In this document: piece after piece, positions 35,401 through 44,339 of the stretch
How positions within the stretch are numbered: the first letter of the stretch is position 1
Layout of the letters: every line of letters begins with the position of its first letter
DNA from: Paenibacillus sp. FSL H8-0079
Lineage (GTDB): Bacteria; Bacillota; Bacilli; Paenibacillales; Paenibacillaceae
NCBI RefSeq assembly: GCF_037991315.1
Contig: NZ_CP150300.1
Location: 2,480,001-2,544,000, forward strand
Reading direction: 5' to 3'
Length of the DNA stretch: 64,000 bases
Notes under the pieces: generated by a model
Seen by the model: the letters and a program-made list of their open reading frames with translations, nothing else
What the model was told of the DNA's origin: nothing
Databases searched by the model: none
Made by a program: the position numbers and the translations under genes

Positions 35401-36793
35401 TCAGCCTCACGCACATAACTACACGAAAGTGCTATTTAGTGAGAAAAGTGTTTTCCGTGCGGGGACCATTGGTACGGTGGCTGAGAAAACAGCATTTGGT
35501 TTTGCCAAGAAGTATGAGGAACAGCATCAGAAGAAATGGCGTGGAGCTGAATTGAATCGTTTGGCCTCTGGTTGTACTGGGGTGAAACGGAGTACTGGAC
35601 AGCATCCCGGCGGTATTGTCGTAGTACCTGATTATATCGAGGTCGAAGACGTTACACCTGTTCAGTTTCCGGCTGACGACGTTAATGCGGAGTGGAAAAC
35701 GACACACTTTGATTATCATGCTTTTGAAGAAAACTTGCTGAAACTTGATATTCTGGGGCACGATGATCCAACTATGATGCGGATGTTGCAGGATTTGACA
35801 GGGGTCGATCCGACGTCCATTCCGATGAATGATCCCAAAGTCATGAGCATGTTTAACTCAACCGAAGCTTTGGGCGTTACACCGGAACAGATTCGGTCAC
35901 CAGTAGCAACGTTTGGCGTGCCGGAGATGGGGACGAAGTTCGTACGTCAGATGCTTGTCGAATCTCAGCCGACATCTTTTGCCGATTTACTGCAAATTTC
36001 CGGTTTGTCCCATGGTACAGGGGTATGGCTTGGAAACGCTCAGGATCTGATTAAGAACGGAACGTGCAACATTAAGACGGTAATCGGTTGTCGGGATGAC
36101 ATCATGTTGTTCCTGATCTATAAAACGGGAATGGATGCAAGTCTGGCCTTTAAGATTACCGAGAGTGTTCGTAAGGGACGTGGTCTGCCACAGGAATGGA
36201 TTGACGAGATGAAGAATTGCAAAGTGCCTCAATGGTACATTGATTCTTGTCTCAAAATCCAGTACATGTTTCCGAAGGCTCACGCGGCCGCTTATGTTAT
36301 TTCGGCAGTACGTACGGCATTCTTCAAGCTATATCATCCGATTGAATATTACGCAACCTACTTTACCGTTCGGGCGGATGAGATCGATATTGAACTGATG
36401 TGTCAGGGATATGACGCAATCTATCGGAAAATTACGGAGATCGAGCAATTAGGTTTCCAGGCACCACCGAAAGAGAAAAACATGCTGCCTGTCCTTGAAA
36501 TGGGTCTAGAAATGGCAGCACGCGGATTCTCGTTGAAACCTATTGATTTATACCGTTCGGAAGCGACGAAGTTCATCGTTGACGGAAAAACACTAATCCC
36601 TCCATTTTCAGCTTTGGCAGGAATCGGGGATAATGCAGCTCGCAATATCGCTGCGGCAAGAGATCATGGTGAATTCCTGTCGGTGGAAGATTTCCAACAG
36701 AAATCGAAAGCGAGTAAGACGATTGTTGAACTCCTGTCGAATATGGGATGTTTCCGTGGCTTGCCAGAGAGCAATCAGCTTTCCCTGTTCTAG
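32474..36793 (+). CDS. polC: DNA polymerase III alpha subunit, Gram-positive PolC type
   Basis: PolC is the main replicative polymerase of low-GC Gram-positives. The 1439-residue product has an N-terminal domain, an OB fold (about 235-325), and a PHP domain (VEFHLHSTMSTMDAVTS near 335-350, AVSDHGG). A DnaQ-like 3'-5' exonuclease is inserted in PHP (VFDIETTGLS at about 424). A zinc motif follows (CVNSECKHSEWF and CPDCGKKL, about 910-955), then the catalytic VPDIDLNFSGDYQP (about 965) and thumb/fingers/helix-hairpin-helix parts. The length matches B. subtilis PolC (about 1437). AAGGAGG precedes the ATG. It ends in QLSLF, a beta-clamp-binding type tail. Confidence 0.98.
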   Translation: MSGFEEKRKRFELLMKQAELPAGLLEPYFLDGWIEQVETNRSNREWNILIAKDTLVPAPIYRTFCLHIQEKMNHIAKISFGFKYTDKVQSGDIVSEYWNLFLEWVTREIPSVNGWMNRTTFECEADLLQLTMSDATSMELARKKQIDQAITTFYDKYFHLPLRIKMQVGEVANNKEAMEQFQAKKRVEELEVIEKMMSEVDTEIPVDEEQGDVRLQMGYDIKEPAVPMQEIQDEEKKVTLQGSVFGLDRKELRNGNTLFTFYLTDFTDSMQMKMFAKTKEDVKILSLLANGKWVKVRGRVEYDRFMQIPELAMIPSDLIEVKAPPSRKDNAPEKRVEFHLHSTMSTMDAVTSIDKYVKMAAEWGHKAIAVSDHGGVQVYPEASKAAKKNGIKMIYGLEANVVNDSVAVVMAPQPLDLQTATYIVFDIETTGLSVTQNKIIEIAAVKMQDGKEIDRYATFVNPHERIPYNIQQLTNINDDMVKDAPELEPVIRDFVQFAGDGVLVAHNARFDMGFIQASLKQIGMPELPNPVLDTLELARLLFPKNKNHRLNTMADKYKVGLESHHRAIDDTVALAGILIGLLNDAAQMKGLTRLDRLNDYVGVDLSNTRPFHCGIYALNEVGKKNLYKLVSLSHTEHFKRVPCIPKSKLINLREGLVIISGCEKGEFFEAVLNKSLEEAEEIAEFYDILEIQPLTMYMHLVDKGLVATPEEIKTAIRKVIDIGAKFNKPVIATGNVHYLEPRDKLYRDITIHGITGFSPLKDQRKPDAHFRTTEEMLEEFKFLGQDKAYEVVVTNTIELSDRFEEIKLFPDKLFTPILEGADDEIRNTCYDTAKSIYGEELPEVIVARLEKELIPIIKYGFSANYLISERLVKKSNQDGYLVGSRGSVGSSVVATFLGISEVNPLPAHYICVNSECKHSEWFLDGSVRSGFDLPEKECPDCGKKLKGEGQDIPFETFLGFKGDKVPDIDLNFSGDYQPHAHNYTKVLFSEKSVFRAGTIGTVAEKTAFGFAKKYEEQHQKKWRGAELNRLASGCTGVKRSTGQHPGGIVVVPDYIEVEDVTPVQFPADDVNAEWKTTHFDYHAFEENLLKLDILGHDDPTMMRMLQDLTGVDPTSIPMNDPKVMSMFNSTEALGVTPEQIRSPVATFGVPEMGTKFVRQMLVESQPTSFADLLQISGLSHGTGVWLGNAQDLIKNGTCNIKTVIGCRDDIMLFLIYKTGMDASLAFKITESVRKGRGLPQEWIDEMKNCKVPQWYIDSCLKIQYMFPKAHAAAYVISAVRTAFFKLYHPIEYYATYFTVRADEIDIELMCQGYDAIYRKITEIEQLGFQAPPKEKNMLPVLEMGLEMAARGFSLKPIDLYRSEATKFIVDGKTLIPPFSALAGIGDNAARNIAAARDHGEFLSVEDFQQKSKASKTIVELLSNMGCFRGLPESNQLSLF

Positions 36794-36852
36794 GATTAGA
36801 TTTGAATCAGGGAACAGGCATTAATCGGTGATACGTAATTTTTTCTTCATTA

Positions 36853-36910
36853 GTAAGTAATCTGCCTGAAAGATCGCTTACTTGTCACTATTACCAGACT
36901 ATGTTATAAT
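36853..36910 (+). promoter_or_regulatory. Strong extended -10 sigma-A promoter of the rimP-nusA-infB operon
   Basis: TTGTCA (36882-36887) and TATAAT (36905-36910) are separated by 17 bases, with TG one base before the -10 (TGTTATAAT). An imperfect inverted repeat immediately upstream touches the -35 box: GTAAG..ATCT (36853-36863) with AGAT..CTTAC (36871-36881). It could be an operator or the end structure of the polC transcript. Confidence 0.8.
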
Positions 36911-36939
36911 TTTTGAAGTGAACGAGATAGTACGAATTT

Positions 36940-36967
36940 CTAAAGAGTGGGGAAACCCACTCTTTAG
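36940..36967 (+). other. Perfect 12-bp hairpin with GAAA loop in the rimP leader
   Basis: CTAAAGAGTGGG (36940-36951) pairs perfectly with CCCACTCTTTAG (36956-36967) around a GAAA tetraloop. It lies about 25 bases after the predicted transcription start and has no clean T-run, so it is probably a leader structure that stabilises or regulates the mRNA, though a leaky terminator is possible. Confidence 0.6.
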
Positions 36968-37050
36968 TCTTTGGTATACAAGAATCTTGGGTATTTAATA
37001 ATCTGCCAGTGCTATTTTGCTGGTGTAACCTAAGTTGGAGGTTATTGGTT

Positions 37051-37512
37051 TTGAGCACAACGAACATTAAATCTACCGTGGAAGAAATGATCCAACCCTA
37101 CTTGAACGAACAAGGCTTCGAGCTGGTTGACATCGAATACGTCAAAGAAGGCAGCAACTGGTTTTTACGGGTGTATGTCGACAAAGAGGGTGGCATCGAC
37201 ATCGACGATTGCGTCTTGATCAGCGAAAAGCTGAGCGCCAAGCTGGATGAGAACGATCCGATTCCAACCATCTATTTCCTTGAAGTGTCTTCTCCCGGTG
37301 CGGAGCGTCCACTGAAAAAACCTGAGGACGTTACCAAAGCTGTAGGCAAAAATGTTTTTGTAACAACCTACGAACCGGTGAACGGATTGAAGGAATTTGA
37401 AGGCAAGCTGTTATCCTTTGATGACGGAGAACTCCTGATCGAAGCAGGGAAGAAACAGCATGCTATTTCTTATGATAAGGTTGCCAGTGCGCGCCTAGCT
37501 ATTTTGTTTTAA
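37051..37512 (+). CDS. rimP: Ribosome maturation factor RimP
   Basis: RimP assists 30S subunit maturation. I choose TTG 37051, about nine bases after GGAGGT (37037-37042); a longer frame from 37009 starts within the leader and has a non-conserved Cys/Trp-rich N-terminus. The product of about 153 residues has the family core [33 protein letters not shown] and [16 protein letters not shown]. It is the first gene of the nusA operon. Confidence 0.95.
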   Translation: MSTTNIKSTVEEMIQPYLNEQGFELVDIEYVKEGSNWFLRVYVDKEGGIDIDDCVLISEKLSAKLDENDPIPTIYFLEVSSPGAERPLKKPEDVTKAVGKNVFVTTYEPVNGLKEFEGKLLSFDDGELLIEAGKKQHAISYDKVASARLAILF

Positions 37513-37544
37513 GTGCCTTGTTCACTTTATTAATGAAAAAGACA

Positions 37545-37608
37545 CATCTCACGATAACGGCAAGGTGCTCATGAGTTCAGAGCCTTTCGCCGTTTTACGT
37601 ATGAGATG
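37545..37608 (+). other. Long stem-loop between rimP and nusA
   Basis: Three nested perfect or nearly perfect arms stack: CATCTCA (37545-37551) with TGAGATG (37602-37608), AACGGC (37556-37561) with GCCGTT (37589-37594), and an inner AAGG-GCTC with GAGC-CTT. The inner two arms end at TTTT and could weakly terminate, but the outer arm reaches right up to the nusA ribosome site. It looks like an mRNA processing or NusA-feedback element. Confidence 0.55.
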
Positions 37609-37635
37609 CCATGTTTGAAAGGGGGATCAACATTC

Positions 37636-38733
37636 ATGAGTATGGATTTTATTGAAGCAATGAATGAATTGGAACGGGAAAAAGGGATCAGCAAGGATGT
37701 GCTATTTGAAGCGATCGAGGCTGCACTAATTTCCAGCTACAAGCGGAATTTCAACACGGCCCAGAATGTGCGTGTTGACATGAACCGTAATACGGGAGTT
37801 ATTCGGGTGTATGCCCGTAAATTGATCGTGGAAGAAGTCCTGGATTCACGTACCGAAATTTCATTGCCTGCTGCACGAGAAATCAACCCACACTTCCAGC
37901 TGGAAGATATTGCGGAGATTGAAGTTACGCCGCGTGATTTCGGACGTATCGCCGCACAGACTGCCAAACAGGTAGTGACCCAGCGGATTCGTGAAGCCGA
38001 ACGCGGCCTGATCTACAACGCTTTCGTAGATAAGGAAGAAGATATCGTTACGGGAGTGGTGCAGCGTCAGGATTTGCGCAATATCTACATCGATCTGGGC
38101 AAAATCGAAGCGGCTTTACCGCTAACCGAATTGATGCCGAACGAGAAGTTTGTTCATGGTGACCGTATTAAGGCGTATATCACCAAGGTCGAGAATACGA
38201 CCAAAGGGCCGCAAATCATTTTGTCCCGTACCCATCCGGGGCTCTTGAAACGTCTCTTTGAACTGGAAGTGCCTGAGATCTTTGACGGTGTAGTTGAAAT
38301 TCGCTCCGTCGCTCGCGAAGCAGGGTTCCGCTCCAAGATTGCCGTACACTCCCGCAACGAGGAAGTTGATCCAGTTGGATCATGTGTAGGTCCTAAGGGA
38401 ATGCGCGTGCAGACCATTGTGGGTGAGCTGCGCGGTGAAAAAATCGACATCGTTCGTTTCTCCGATCAGGTAGACGAATATGTGGCTAATGCACTGAGTC
38501 CTTCCAAAGTATTGGAAGTTCATGTATTTGAGGAAGAAAAGATGGCTCGGGTTATCGTTCCGGACTATCAACTTTCGCTCGCTATTGGTATTAAAGGCCA
38601 AAATGCAAGATTGGCAGCCAAATTAACCGGCTGGAAAATCGACATTAAGAGCGAGAGCCAGGCGGAACAGGAATTCGGCAGAGAAAAAGATTCTTCTTCT
38701 GAAATGCATCAGGATTCCGTCTCCGTCGACTAA
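37636..38733 (+). CDS. nusA: Transcription termination/antitermination factor NusA
   Basis: NusA binds RNA polymerase and modulates pausing and termination. I choose ATG 37636 (MSMDFIEAMNELEREKGISK), about ten bases after AAGGGGGA; the in-frame ATG at 37606 precedes that site. The product of about 365 residues has the N-terminal polymerase-binding domain, an S1 domain (about 135-200) and two KH domains with SCVGPKGMRVQTIVGELRGE and AIGIKGQNARLAAKLTGWKI. It lacks the acidic C-terminal repeats of E. coli NusA, as in Bacillus. Confidence 0.97.
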   Translation: MSMDFIEAMNELEREKGISKDVLFEAIEAALISSYKRNFNTAQNVRVDMNRNTGVIRVYARKLIVEEVLDSRTEISLPAAREINPHFQLEDIAEIEVTPRDFGRIAAQTAKQVVTQRIREAERGLIYNAFVDKEEDIVTGVVQRQDLRNIYIDLGKIEAALPLTELMPNEKFVHGDRIKAYITKVENTTKGPQIILSRTHPGLLKRLFELEVPEIFDGVVEIRSVAREAGFRSKIAVHSRNEEVDPVGSCVGPKGMRVQTIVGELRGEKIDIVRFSDQVDEYVANALSPSKVLEVHVFEEEKMARVIVPDYQLSLAIGIKGQNARLAAKLTGWKIDIKSESQAEQEFGREKDSSSEMHQDSVSVD

Positions 38734-38758
38734 AGTAAAGTACGGGGGGCGCTGACGT

Positions 38759-39064
38759 ATGAAACCAAAAAAAGTGCCGCTGCGCAAATGTGTGGCATGC
38801 CAAGAAATGATGCCCAAAAAGCAGCTGATCCGCATCGTTAAAACGCCAGAGGATGAAGTGCTGATCGATTTGACTGGCAAAAAATCCGGACGTGGTGCCT
38901 ATTTATGCGGCAAAGAGTCCTGTTTTAAGCTCGCACTCAAAAACCGGGCTTTGGATCGGGCGTTAAAAGGCAAAGTTTCACCTGAAATTTACGAGCAATT
39001 AGCAGCTGACTTCATCGCGGTTGAAGATGAATTCAAAGCAGCACAGGAGCGTGAACATGACTAA
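38759..39064 (+). CDS. ylxR: YlxR/RnpM family RNA-binding protein
   Basis: The 101-residue basic protein has the YlxR signature: KKVPLRKCVACQEMMPKKQL (residues 3-22), then KKSGRGAYLCGKESC. In B. subtilis it is called RnpM because it binds the RNase P RNA. It sits between nusA and the L7Ae-like gene, the usual place. GGGGGGCG precedes the ATG. It overlaps the next gene by eight bases. Confidence 0.92.
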   Translation: MKPKKVPLRKCVACQEMMPKKQLIRIVKTPEDEVLIDLTGKKSGRGAYLCGKESCFKLALKNRALDRALKGKVSPEIYEQLAADFIAVEDEFKAAQEREHD

Positions 39065-39386
39065 TATTAAAACGCTGTCTTATCTGGGACTTTCTATGCG
39101 TGCAGGTAAACTTGTAACAGGTGAAGAAATTGTACTTAAAGCGATCCGTTCTTCCGAGGCTAAAATGGTTATTGTTGCGGGTGACGCCTCAGCCAATACA
39201 CAAAAGAAATTTCGCGATAAATGTGGAACGTATAAGGTTCCTCTGTTGATCGGATTTGACCGGGATAGTCTAGGTTCAAGTATCGGTAAAGACACGCGTG
39301 TTGTTCTTGCAGTAACGGATCGAGGGTTTGCAAAAATGATCTCCAAGCAAGTCGGTATAATGTCGGAGGTGGAGTATATTGAGTAA
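39057..39386 (+). CDS. ylxQ: L7Ae/YlxQ family RNA-binding protein
   Basis: The chosen start is ATG 39057, seven bases after AGGAG (39045-39049); the in-frame ATG further upstream (39021) lacks a site. The product of about 109 residues has an L7Ae fold: [35 protein letters not shown], and [10 protein letters not shown]. YlxQ-type proteins bind kink-turn RNA motifs. It overlaps ylxR upstream and infB downstream by eight bases each, indicating tight coupling. Confidence 0.9.
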   Translation: MTNIKTLSYLGLSMRAGKLVTGEEIVLKAIRSSEAKMVIVAGDASANTQKKFRDKCGTYKVPLLIGFDRDSLGSSIGKDTRVVLAVTDRGFAKMISKQVGIMSEVEYIE

Positions 39387-41970
39387 ACAAGAAAACAAGG
39401 ATAAATTGCGAGTTTATGAATATGCGAAGTCCCTTAATATGAGTAGTAAAGAAATTATAACCATTCTTAAAAAGCTGGAAATTCCCGTAAACAATCATAT
39501 GAGTGTCATGGAGAATGGTTCAGTCGGTAAGGTGGAACAATTTTTTAAAGATATAAAATCCACTGCTGCTTCGAAACAAGGCAACGATGCAAAACCAGTT
39601 GCTACTTCGGCAGTACGCAGTGACAAACCAGTGGACAGCAACAAGCCGGCCGGCGGAGTGAACACGCCGAAGAGCAGTAACCCATCCGGTAGTCCCGTAC
39701 AAACAAAAATACAACAGGAAAAGCAGGTAGGTATGAACAATAGACCAAATTCCAACAATAACAATGGCACCCAAAGACCCAGCGGCCAAGACAGCCGCAA
39801 CAGAACGAACTCTTCCCAAGGCTCAAGCCAAGGAGGACAATCAACTAACCGTCCAAGACCAGCTCAAGGTGGACAAAGCAGTACTGCATCCCGTCCGCAA
39901 GGATCGGGTCAACGTCCGAATAACAGCGGTGGCGGTCAAGTAAGAACTTCAGGACCTAACAGTGGTGGTAATACAGGTACTGCTGGCAACCGTAGCGGTG
40001 GCCAAGGTCAGAGCCAAGGACAAGGCCAACGTAGAAGCGGCCCAGGTGGTACTACTGGCAGCAACAACAACAACAATAGTGGTAACCGTTCGAACAGCGG
40101 TGGCGGTGGACGTCGTTATGATGACAACCGTGGCGGCAACTTCCGTGGTAACCGTGGTGGCAAGAACAACCGCAACAGAAATCAACAACAGTACCAACAA
40201 CGTGAGAAAATTGATAACACACCTAAGAAAATCATCGTTCGTGGTGATATGACCGTTGGTGAAACAGCGAAGTTGCTCCATAAGGATGCTTCCGAAGTTA
40301 TCAAAAAACTCATCGCTATGGGCGTTATGGCAACAATCAACCAAGAACTTGATATCGAAACGATCCTTTTGCTTTCAGGTGAATTCGGTGTTGAGGTTGA
40401 AGTGAAGATTGTGCTTGAAGATGACCGTTTCGAAACACTGGAAGAAAATGATGATGCTGCTGACTTGCAGGCTCGTCCACCAGTAGTTACAATCATGGGT
40501 CACGTTGACCATGGTAAAACAACTTTGCTTGATGCCATTCGTTCCACGAATGTAACAGGCGGCGAAGCAGGCGGAATCACGCAACATATCGGTGCATACC
40601 AAGTCGAAATCAACAGCAAAAAGATCACGTTCTTGGATACTCCGGGTCACGAAGCGTTTACAGCGATGCGTGCACGTGGTGCACAGGTTACGGATATGAC
40701 GATTATTGTTGTAGCAGCAGATGACGGCGTTATGCCACAAACCATTGAGGCCATTAACCATGCTAAAGCAGCTGGGCTTCCAATTATCGTTGCTGTCAAT
40801 AAAATCGACAAACCGGGCGCTGATCCGGATAAAGTAAAACAAGAATTAACTAACTATGAACTCGTTCCTGAAGAGTGGGGCGGAGATACCATTTTTGTTA
40901 ACGTGTCAGCGAAACAAAGAATGGGTCTGGAAGGTCTGCTTGAAATGATTCTGCTCGTTGCAGAAGTGAACGAATACAAAGCGAACCCGGACAAACGTGC
41001 CCGTGGTACGGTGATTGAAGCCGAGCTGGATAAAGGACGTGGCCCAGTTGCCCGTATTCTCGTACAGCACGGTACATTGAAAGTCGGAGATGCTTTCGTA
41101 GCAGGTAACTGCTTCGGTCGTGTTCGTGCAATGGTCAATGACAAAGGTCGCCGTTTGAAAGAAGCTGGACCTTCAACACCTGTAGAAATCACAGGTCTGA
41201 CTGAAGTTCCAGGTGCGGGAGATCCATTCATGGTGTTTGAAGATGAGCGCAAAGCGCGTTCCATCGCTGACAAACGTGCGATTACACAACGTGAATCCGA
41301 TCTGGGTACACATACTCGCGTAACGTTGGATGATCTGTTCCAGCACATCAAAGATGGCGAGATCAAAGATCTGAACGTAATCATCAAAGGTGACGTACAA
41401 GGTTCGGTTGAAGCATTGAAAGGTTCCCTTGCGAAGATCGAAGTTGAAGGTGTACGCGTGAAAATCATTCATAGCGGCGCTGGTGCAATCACTGAGTCCG
41501 ACATCATTTTGGCTGCAGCATCCAATGCCATCGTAATTGGTTTCAACGTTCGTCCTGATAACCAGGCGAAAGCAACTGCAGATCAAGAGCAAGTAGACAT
41601 TCGTCTGCATCGCGTAATCTACAGTGTTATCGAAGAAATTGAACAAGCGATGAAAGGAATGCTTGATCCGATCTTCAAAGAAAAAGTTATCGGTCATGCT
41701 GAAGTTCGTAGCACGTTCTCCATCAGTAAAGTGGGTACCATCGCTGGTTGTATGGTTACCTCGGGTAAAATTACGCGTTCTGCGGAAGCACGCCTGATTC
41801 GTGATGGCATCGTCCTTTACGAAGGTAAGTTGGATTCCCTGAAACGCTATAAAGATGATGCCAAAGAAGTAGCCCAAGGCTACGAGTGCGGTATCACACT
41901 GGATAAATACAATGATCTCAAAGAGGGCGACGTTATCGAAGCCTTCATTATGGAGACAGTACAACGATAA
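39379..41970 (+). CDS. infB: Translation initiation factor IF-2
   Basis: IF-2 is a GTPase that places initiator tRNA on the 30S subunit. The 863-residue product starts with TTG after GGAGGTGGAG. It has a short N-terminal domain ([19 protein letters not shown]), then a Gly/Asn/Ser/Gln/Arg-rich disordered stretch from about residue 65 to 275, a second IF2-N domain (about 285-335), the GTPase domain (G1 GHVDHGKT at 374-381, DTPGHE, NKIDK), and domains II-IV. The disordered region is richer in Gly and Asn than is usual in Bacillus. Confidence 0.97.
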   Translation: MSKQENKDKLRVYEYAKSLNMSSKEIITILKKLEIPVNNHMSVMENGSVGKVEQFFKDIKSTAASKQGNDAKPVATSAVRSDKPVDSNKPAGGVNTPKSSNPSGSPVQTKIQQEKQVGMNNRPNSNNNNGTQRPSGQDSRNRTNSSQGSSQGGQSTNRPRPAQGGQSSTASRPQGSGQRPNNSGGGQVRTSGPNSGGNTGTAGNRSGGQGQSQGQGQRRSGPGGTTGSNNNNNSGNRSNSGGGGRRYDDNRGGNFRGNRGGKNNRNRNQQQYQQREKIDNTPKKIIVRGDMTVGETAKLLHKDASEVIKKLIAMGVMATINQELDIETILLLSGEFGVEVEVKIVLEDDRFETLEENDDAADLQARPPVVTIMGHVDHGKTTLLDAIRSTNVTGGEAGGITQHIGAYQVEINSKKITFLDTPGHEAFTAMRARGAQVTDMTIIVVAADDGVMPQTIEAINHAKAAGLPIIVAVNKIDKPGADPDKVKQELTNYELVPEEWGGDTIFVNVSAKQRMGLEGLLEMILLVAEVNEYKANPDKRARGTVIEAELDKGRGPVARILVQHGTLKVGDAFVAGNCFGRVRAMVNDKGRRLKEAGPSTPVEITGLTEVPGAGDPFMVFEDERKARSIADKRAITQRESDLGTHTRVTLDDLFQHIKDGEIKDLNVIIKGDVQGSVEALKGSLAKIEVEGVRVKIIHSGAGAITESDIILAAASNAIVIGFNVRPDNQAKATADQEQVDIRLHRVIYSVIEEIEQAMKGMLDPIFKEKVIGHAEVRSTFSISKVGTIAGCMVTSGKITRSAEARLIRDGIVLYEGKLDSLKRYKDDAKEVAQGYECGITLDKYNDLKEGDVIEAFIMETVQR

Positions 41971-41995
41971 GCAAGGAAGCATGAGGTGAACAACG

Positions 41996-42355
41996 ATGGC
42001 TAAGATTCGTACAGGTAGAGTGGGCGAGCAGATCAAGAAAGAAATAAGTCTGCTCATCCAGTCTGAACTGAAAGATCCACGTATCGGCTTTATTACGGTA
42101 ACGGGAGTCGAAGTGACAGGAGACTTGTCGCAAGCCAAAGTTTATCTGAGTGTCTTCGGTGAACAGGAACAAAAAGATAACACGCTCAAAGCTCTGGCAA
42201 AAGCAAATGGATTTTTGCGTTCCGAGCTGGGCAAACGTATCCGTTTCCGGCATGTTCCCGAGTTGATATTCAAGATTGACGAATCCATCGCTTATGGTAG
42301 CCGAATTGAGAAGCTGCTTGGCGATATTGGTTCCGACAAGAACGAATCCCAGTAA
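41996..42355 (+). CDS. rbfA: Ribosome-binding factor A
   Basis: RbfA binds the 30S subunit during 16S rRNA 5'-end maturation. The 119-residue product has the KH-type fold with [38 protein letters not shown] and [18 protein letters not shown], all family marks. It follows infB by 25 bases with a GAGGTG ribosome site. The ylxP gene that separates infB and rbfA in B. subtilis is not present. Confidence 0.96.
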   Translation: MAKIRTGRVGEQIKKEISLLIQSELKDPRIGFITVTGVEVTGDLSQAKVYLSVFGEQEQKDNTLKALAKANGFLRSELGKRIRFRHVPELIFKIDESIAYGSRIEKLLGDIGSDKNESQ

Positions 42356-42374
42356 CAGAATAGAGGAGACGGCA

Positions 42375-43352
42375 ATGCACACTTATGAACAGGCGCTCCA
42401 GGCCGGAAAGCAATTTCTGCTGGAGCATGATGATTACCTGGTCGTGTCGCATGTACAGCCGGACGGTGACGCAGTCAGCTCGACGGTAACGGTGGGCTGG
42501 CTGCTGTCATGTCTGGGTAAGACATTCACGATGATTAATGAAGGCGAAATTCCACAACGCATGCAATTTTTGTGGGAAGCCGGCAACATTGTGAACATGA
42601 CCGAACAACCACCGCAGCGAAAATATAAAGCTGTTATCTGTGTGGATTGTGCAGACTTTGCCAGAGTAGGCTTGACGCGTCATTATTTCGAAGAAGATGC
42701 TGTGATTTTGAATATTGATCATCATCCTACGAATGATGCTTACGGTACAGTCAACATCATTAAGTCAGATGCTGCTGCAACGGCTGAAATTTTGTTCGAT
42801 TTTCTTAACCTGTTCCAAGTAGCATGGGACAAAGATGTTGCAACGGCAGTCTATACAGGATTGCTTACGGACACAGGTGGGTTTCGCTATGCCAATACGA
42901 GTCCAAATGTAATGACAACGGCCTCCAGATTGCTTGAACATGGCGTGGATGGACCCTATCTCGCCCAGACTTTGTTGGAGCAGGTGACTCTTCCACAAGT
43001 TCGGATTTTGAATCAAGCACTATCAAGCCTGAAGATGACAGATGATGGCAAGATAGCCTGGGTTGTTATAACACCAGATGATATGGTCGCGTGTGGAGCA
43101 GCTAATGAAGATCTTGAAGGGGTAGTGAACTATCCGCGCAACATTCAGGGCGTGGAGGTTGGTATCTTTTTCAAAGTCATCAACGAGAATGCCGTCAAGG
43201 TTTCTCTGCGTTCGGCTGGCAAGATTGATGTTGCTGCATTAGCACAGACCTTTGGCGGAGGCGGGCATGTACTCGCAGCCGGATGTCGTCTGGAAGGCAG
43301 ACTTGAAGATATTGTAGCAAAAGTACTGAAGCAGGTGAATTCACAATGGTAA
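42375..43352 (+). CDS. nrnA: DHH family oligoribonuclease / pAp phosphatase NrnA
   Basis: The start ATG 42375 lies six bases after GAGGAG; a longer in-frame extension into rbfA has no site. The product of about 325 residues is a DHH-DHHA1 phosphoesterase: VVSHVQPDGDAVSST, the acidic DCADFAR, NIDHHPTND, GLLTDTGGFRYANT and the C-terminal GGGGHVLAAGC. NrnA-type enzymes degrade short RNAs (including pGpG) and the by-product pAp. It is placed between rbfA and truB, an order common in many Firmicutes but not in B. subtilis. Confidence 0.92.
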   Translation: MHTYEQALQAGKQFLLEHDDYLVVSHVQPDGDAVSSTVTVGWLLSCLGKTFTMINEGEIPQRMQFLWEAGNIVNMTEQPPQRKYKAVICVDCADFARVGLTRHYFEEDAVILNIDHHPTNDAYGTVNIIKSDAAATAEILFDFLNLFQVAWDKDVATAVYTGLLTDTGGFRYANTSPNVMTTASRLLEHGVDGPYLAQTLLEQVTLPQVRILNQALSSLKMTDDGKIAWVVITPDDMVACGAANEDLEGVVNYPRNIQGVEVGIFFKVINENAVKVSLRSAGKIDVAALAQTFGGGGHVLAAGCRLEGRLEDIVAKVLKQVNSQW

Positions 43353-44269
43353 AGCCCTTTGAAGGTGTACTTCCGGTATATAAACCGGCGGGATTTACTT
43401 CTCATGATGTTGTAGCCAAAATGCGTCGCATTCTCAAGATGAAGCGCATTGGGCATACTGGCACACTGGACCCACAAGTTACAGGCGTTCTGCCGCTCTG
43501 TCTTGGACGGGCGACACGCGTGGTAGAGTATATGCAGGAGCTTCCAAAGGAATATCTGGCTACGCTCAGATTGGGACTGTCTACTGATACAGAGGATATG
43601 ACAGGGGAAGTCATTGAGCGGGCTGAAACGACTGTGGAAGTAACACAGGAACAGGTTCAACAGGTGCTAGAGCAGTTCCTGGGCACGATCTCTCAAGTGC
43701 CACCCATGTATTCTGCGGTAAAGGTAGACGGTAAACGTCTCTATGAGCTTGCTCGTGAAGGAAAAACGGTAGAGCGTAAGAGCCGTGAGGTCACAATCTA
43801 TGAGCTTGAGCTTACAGGGATTGAGACTCAGGGTGAAACCACCGATATATCCTTCCGGGCCTTGTGTTCAAAAGGTACCTATATTCGGACGTTGTGTGTA
43901 GACATCGGCCGACAACTCGGATATCCATCGACCATGGTTCGACTCGAGCGTACGATCTCGGCAGGTATCTCTGCAGATCGTTGTCTTCGTATTGAAGAAG
44001 TGGAACAACTTATGGCCGATGGGACTTTGGCTGAGGCGCTGATTCCTGTTGACGAGGCTATTGCGTCGATTCCATCCCACAAGGTTGGAGAAGAACAGAC
44101 CAAAGGAGCACTTCAAGGTCAGAAACTGTCTGCACGTCTTCTGGAACCGCCTGTAGAGCAACCTGGTTTGCTGCGGTTGTATGCTCAGGATGGTACGTTT
44201 CTGGGGATATTTGAACGGGATGAACTAAAACCAACGGTGAGGGCAGTTAAAGTCTTTTTGCCGGAATAA
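43346..44269 (+). CDS. truB: tRNA pseudouridine-55 synthase
   Basis: TruB isomerises U55 in the T-loop of tRNA. The 307-residue product has GVLPVYKPAGFTSHDVV, the catalytic aspartate in GHTGTLDPQVTGVLPLC, and TRVVEYMQELPKEYLA; a C-terminal PUA-like part follows. It overlaps nrnA by seven bases. Length matches the family. Confidence 0.96.
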   Translation: MVKPFEGVLPVYKPAGFTSHDVVAKMRRILKMKRIGHTGTLDPQVTGVLPLCLGRATRVVEYMQELPKEYLATLRLGLSTDTEDMTGEVIERAETTVEVTQEQVQQVLEQFLGTISQVPPMYSAVKVDGKRLYELAREGKTVERKSREVTIYELELTGIETQGETTDISFRALCSKGTYIRTLCVDIGRQLGYPSTMVRLERTISAGISADRCLRIEEVEQLMADGTLAEALIPVDEAIASIPSHKVGEEQTKGALQGQKLSARLLEPPVEQPGLLRLYAQDGTFLGIFERDELKPTVRAVKVFLPE

Positions 44270-44339
44270 AGAGGTCTCGGGCTTGGAGTTGTGGTGATGC
44301 TCAAGCTTGGCCTATCAAGTGAAATGCAGGTGAATGATT

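Noticed and set aside
42276..42374. N-terminal extension of nrnA into rbfA
   Set aside because: The extension translates the rbfA 3' end in another frame and lacks a ribosome site, whereas ATG 42375 has GAGGAG at good distance.
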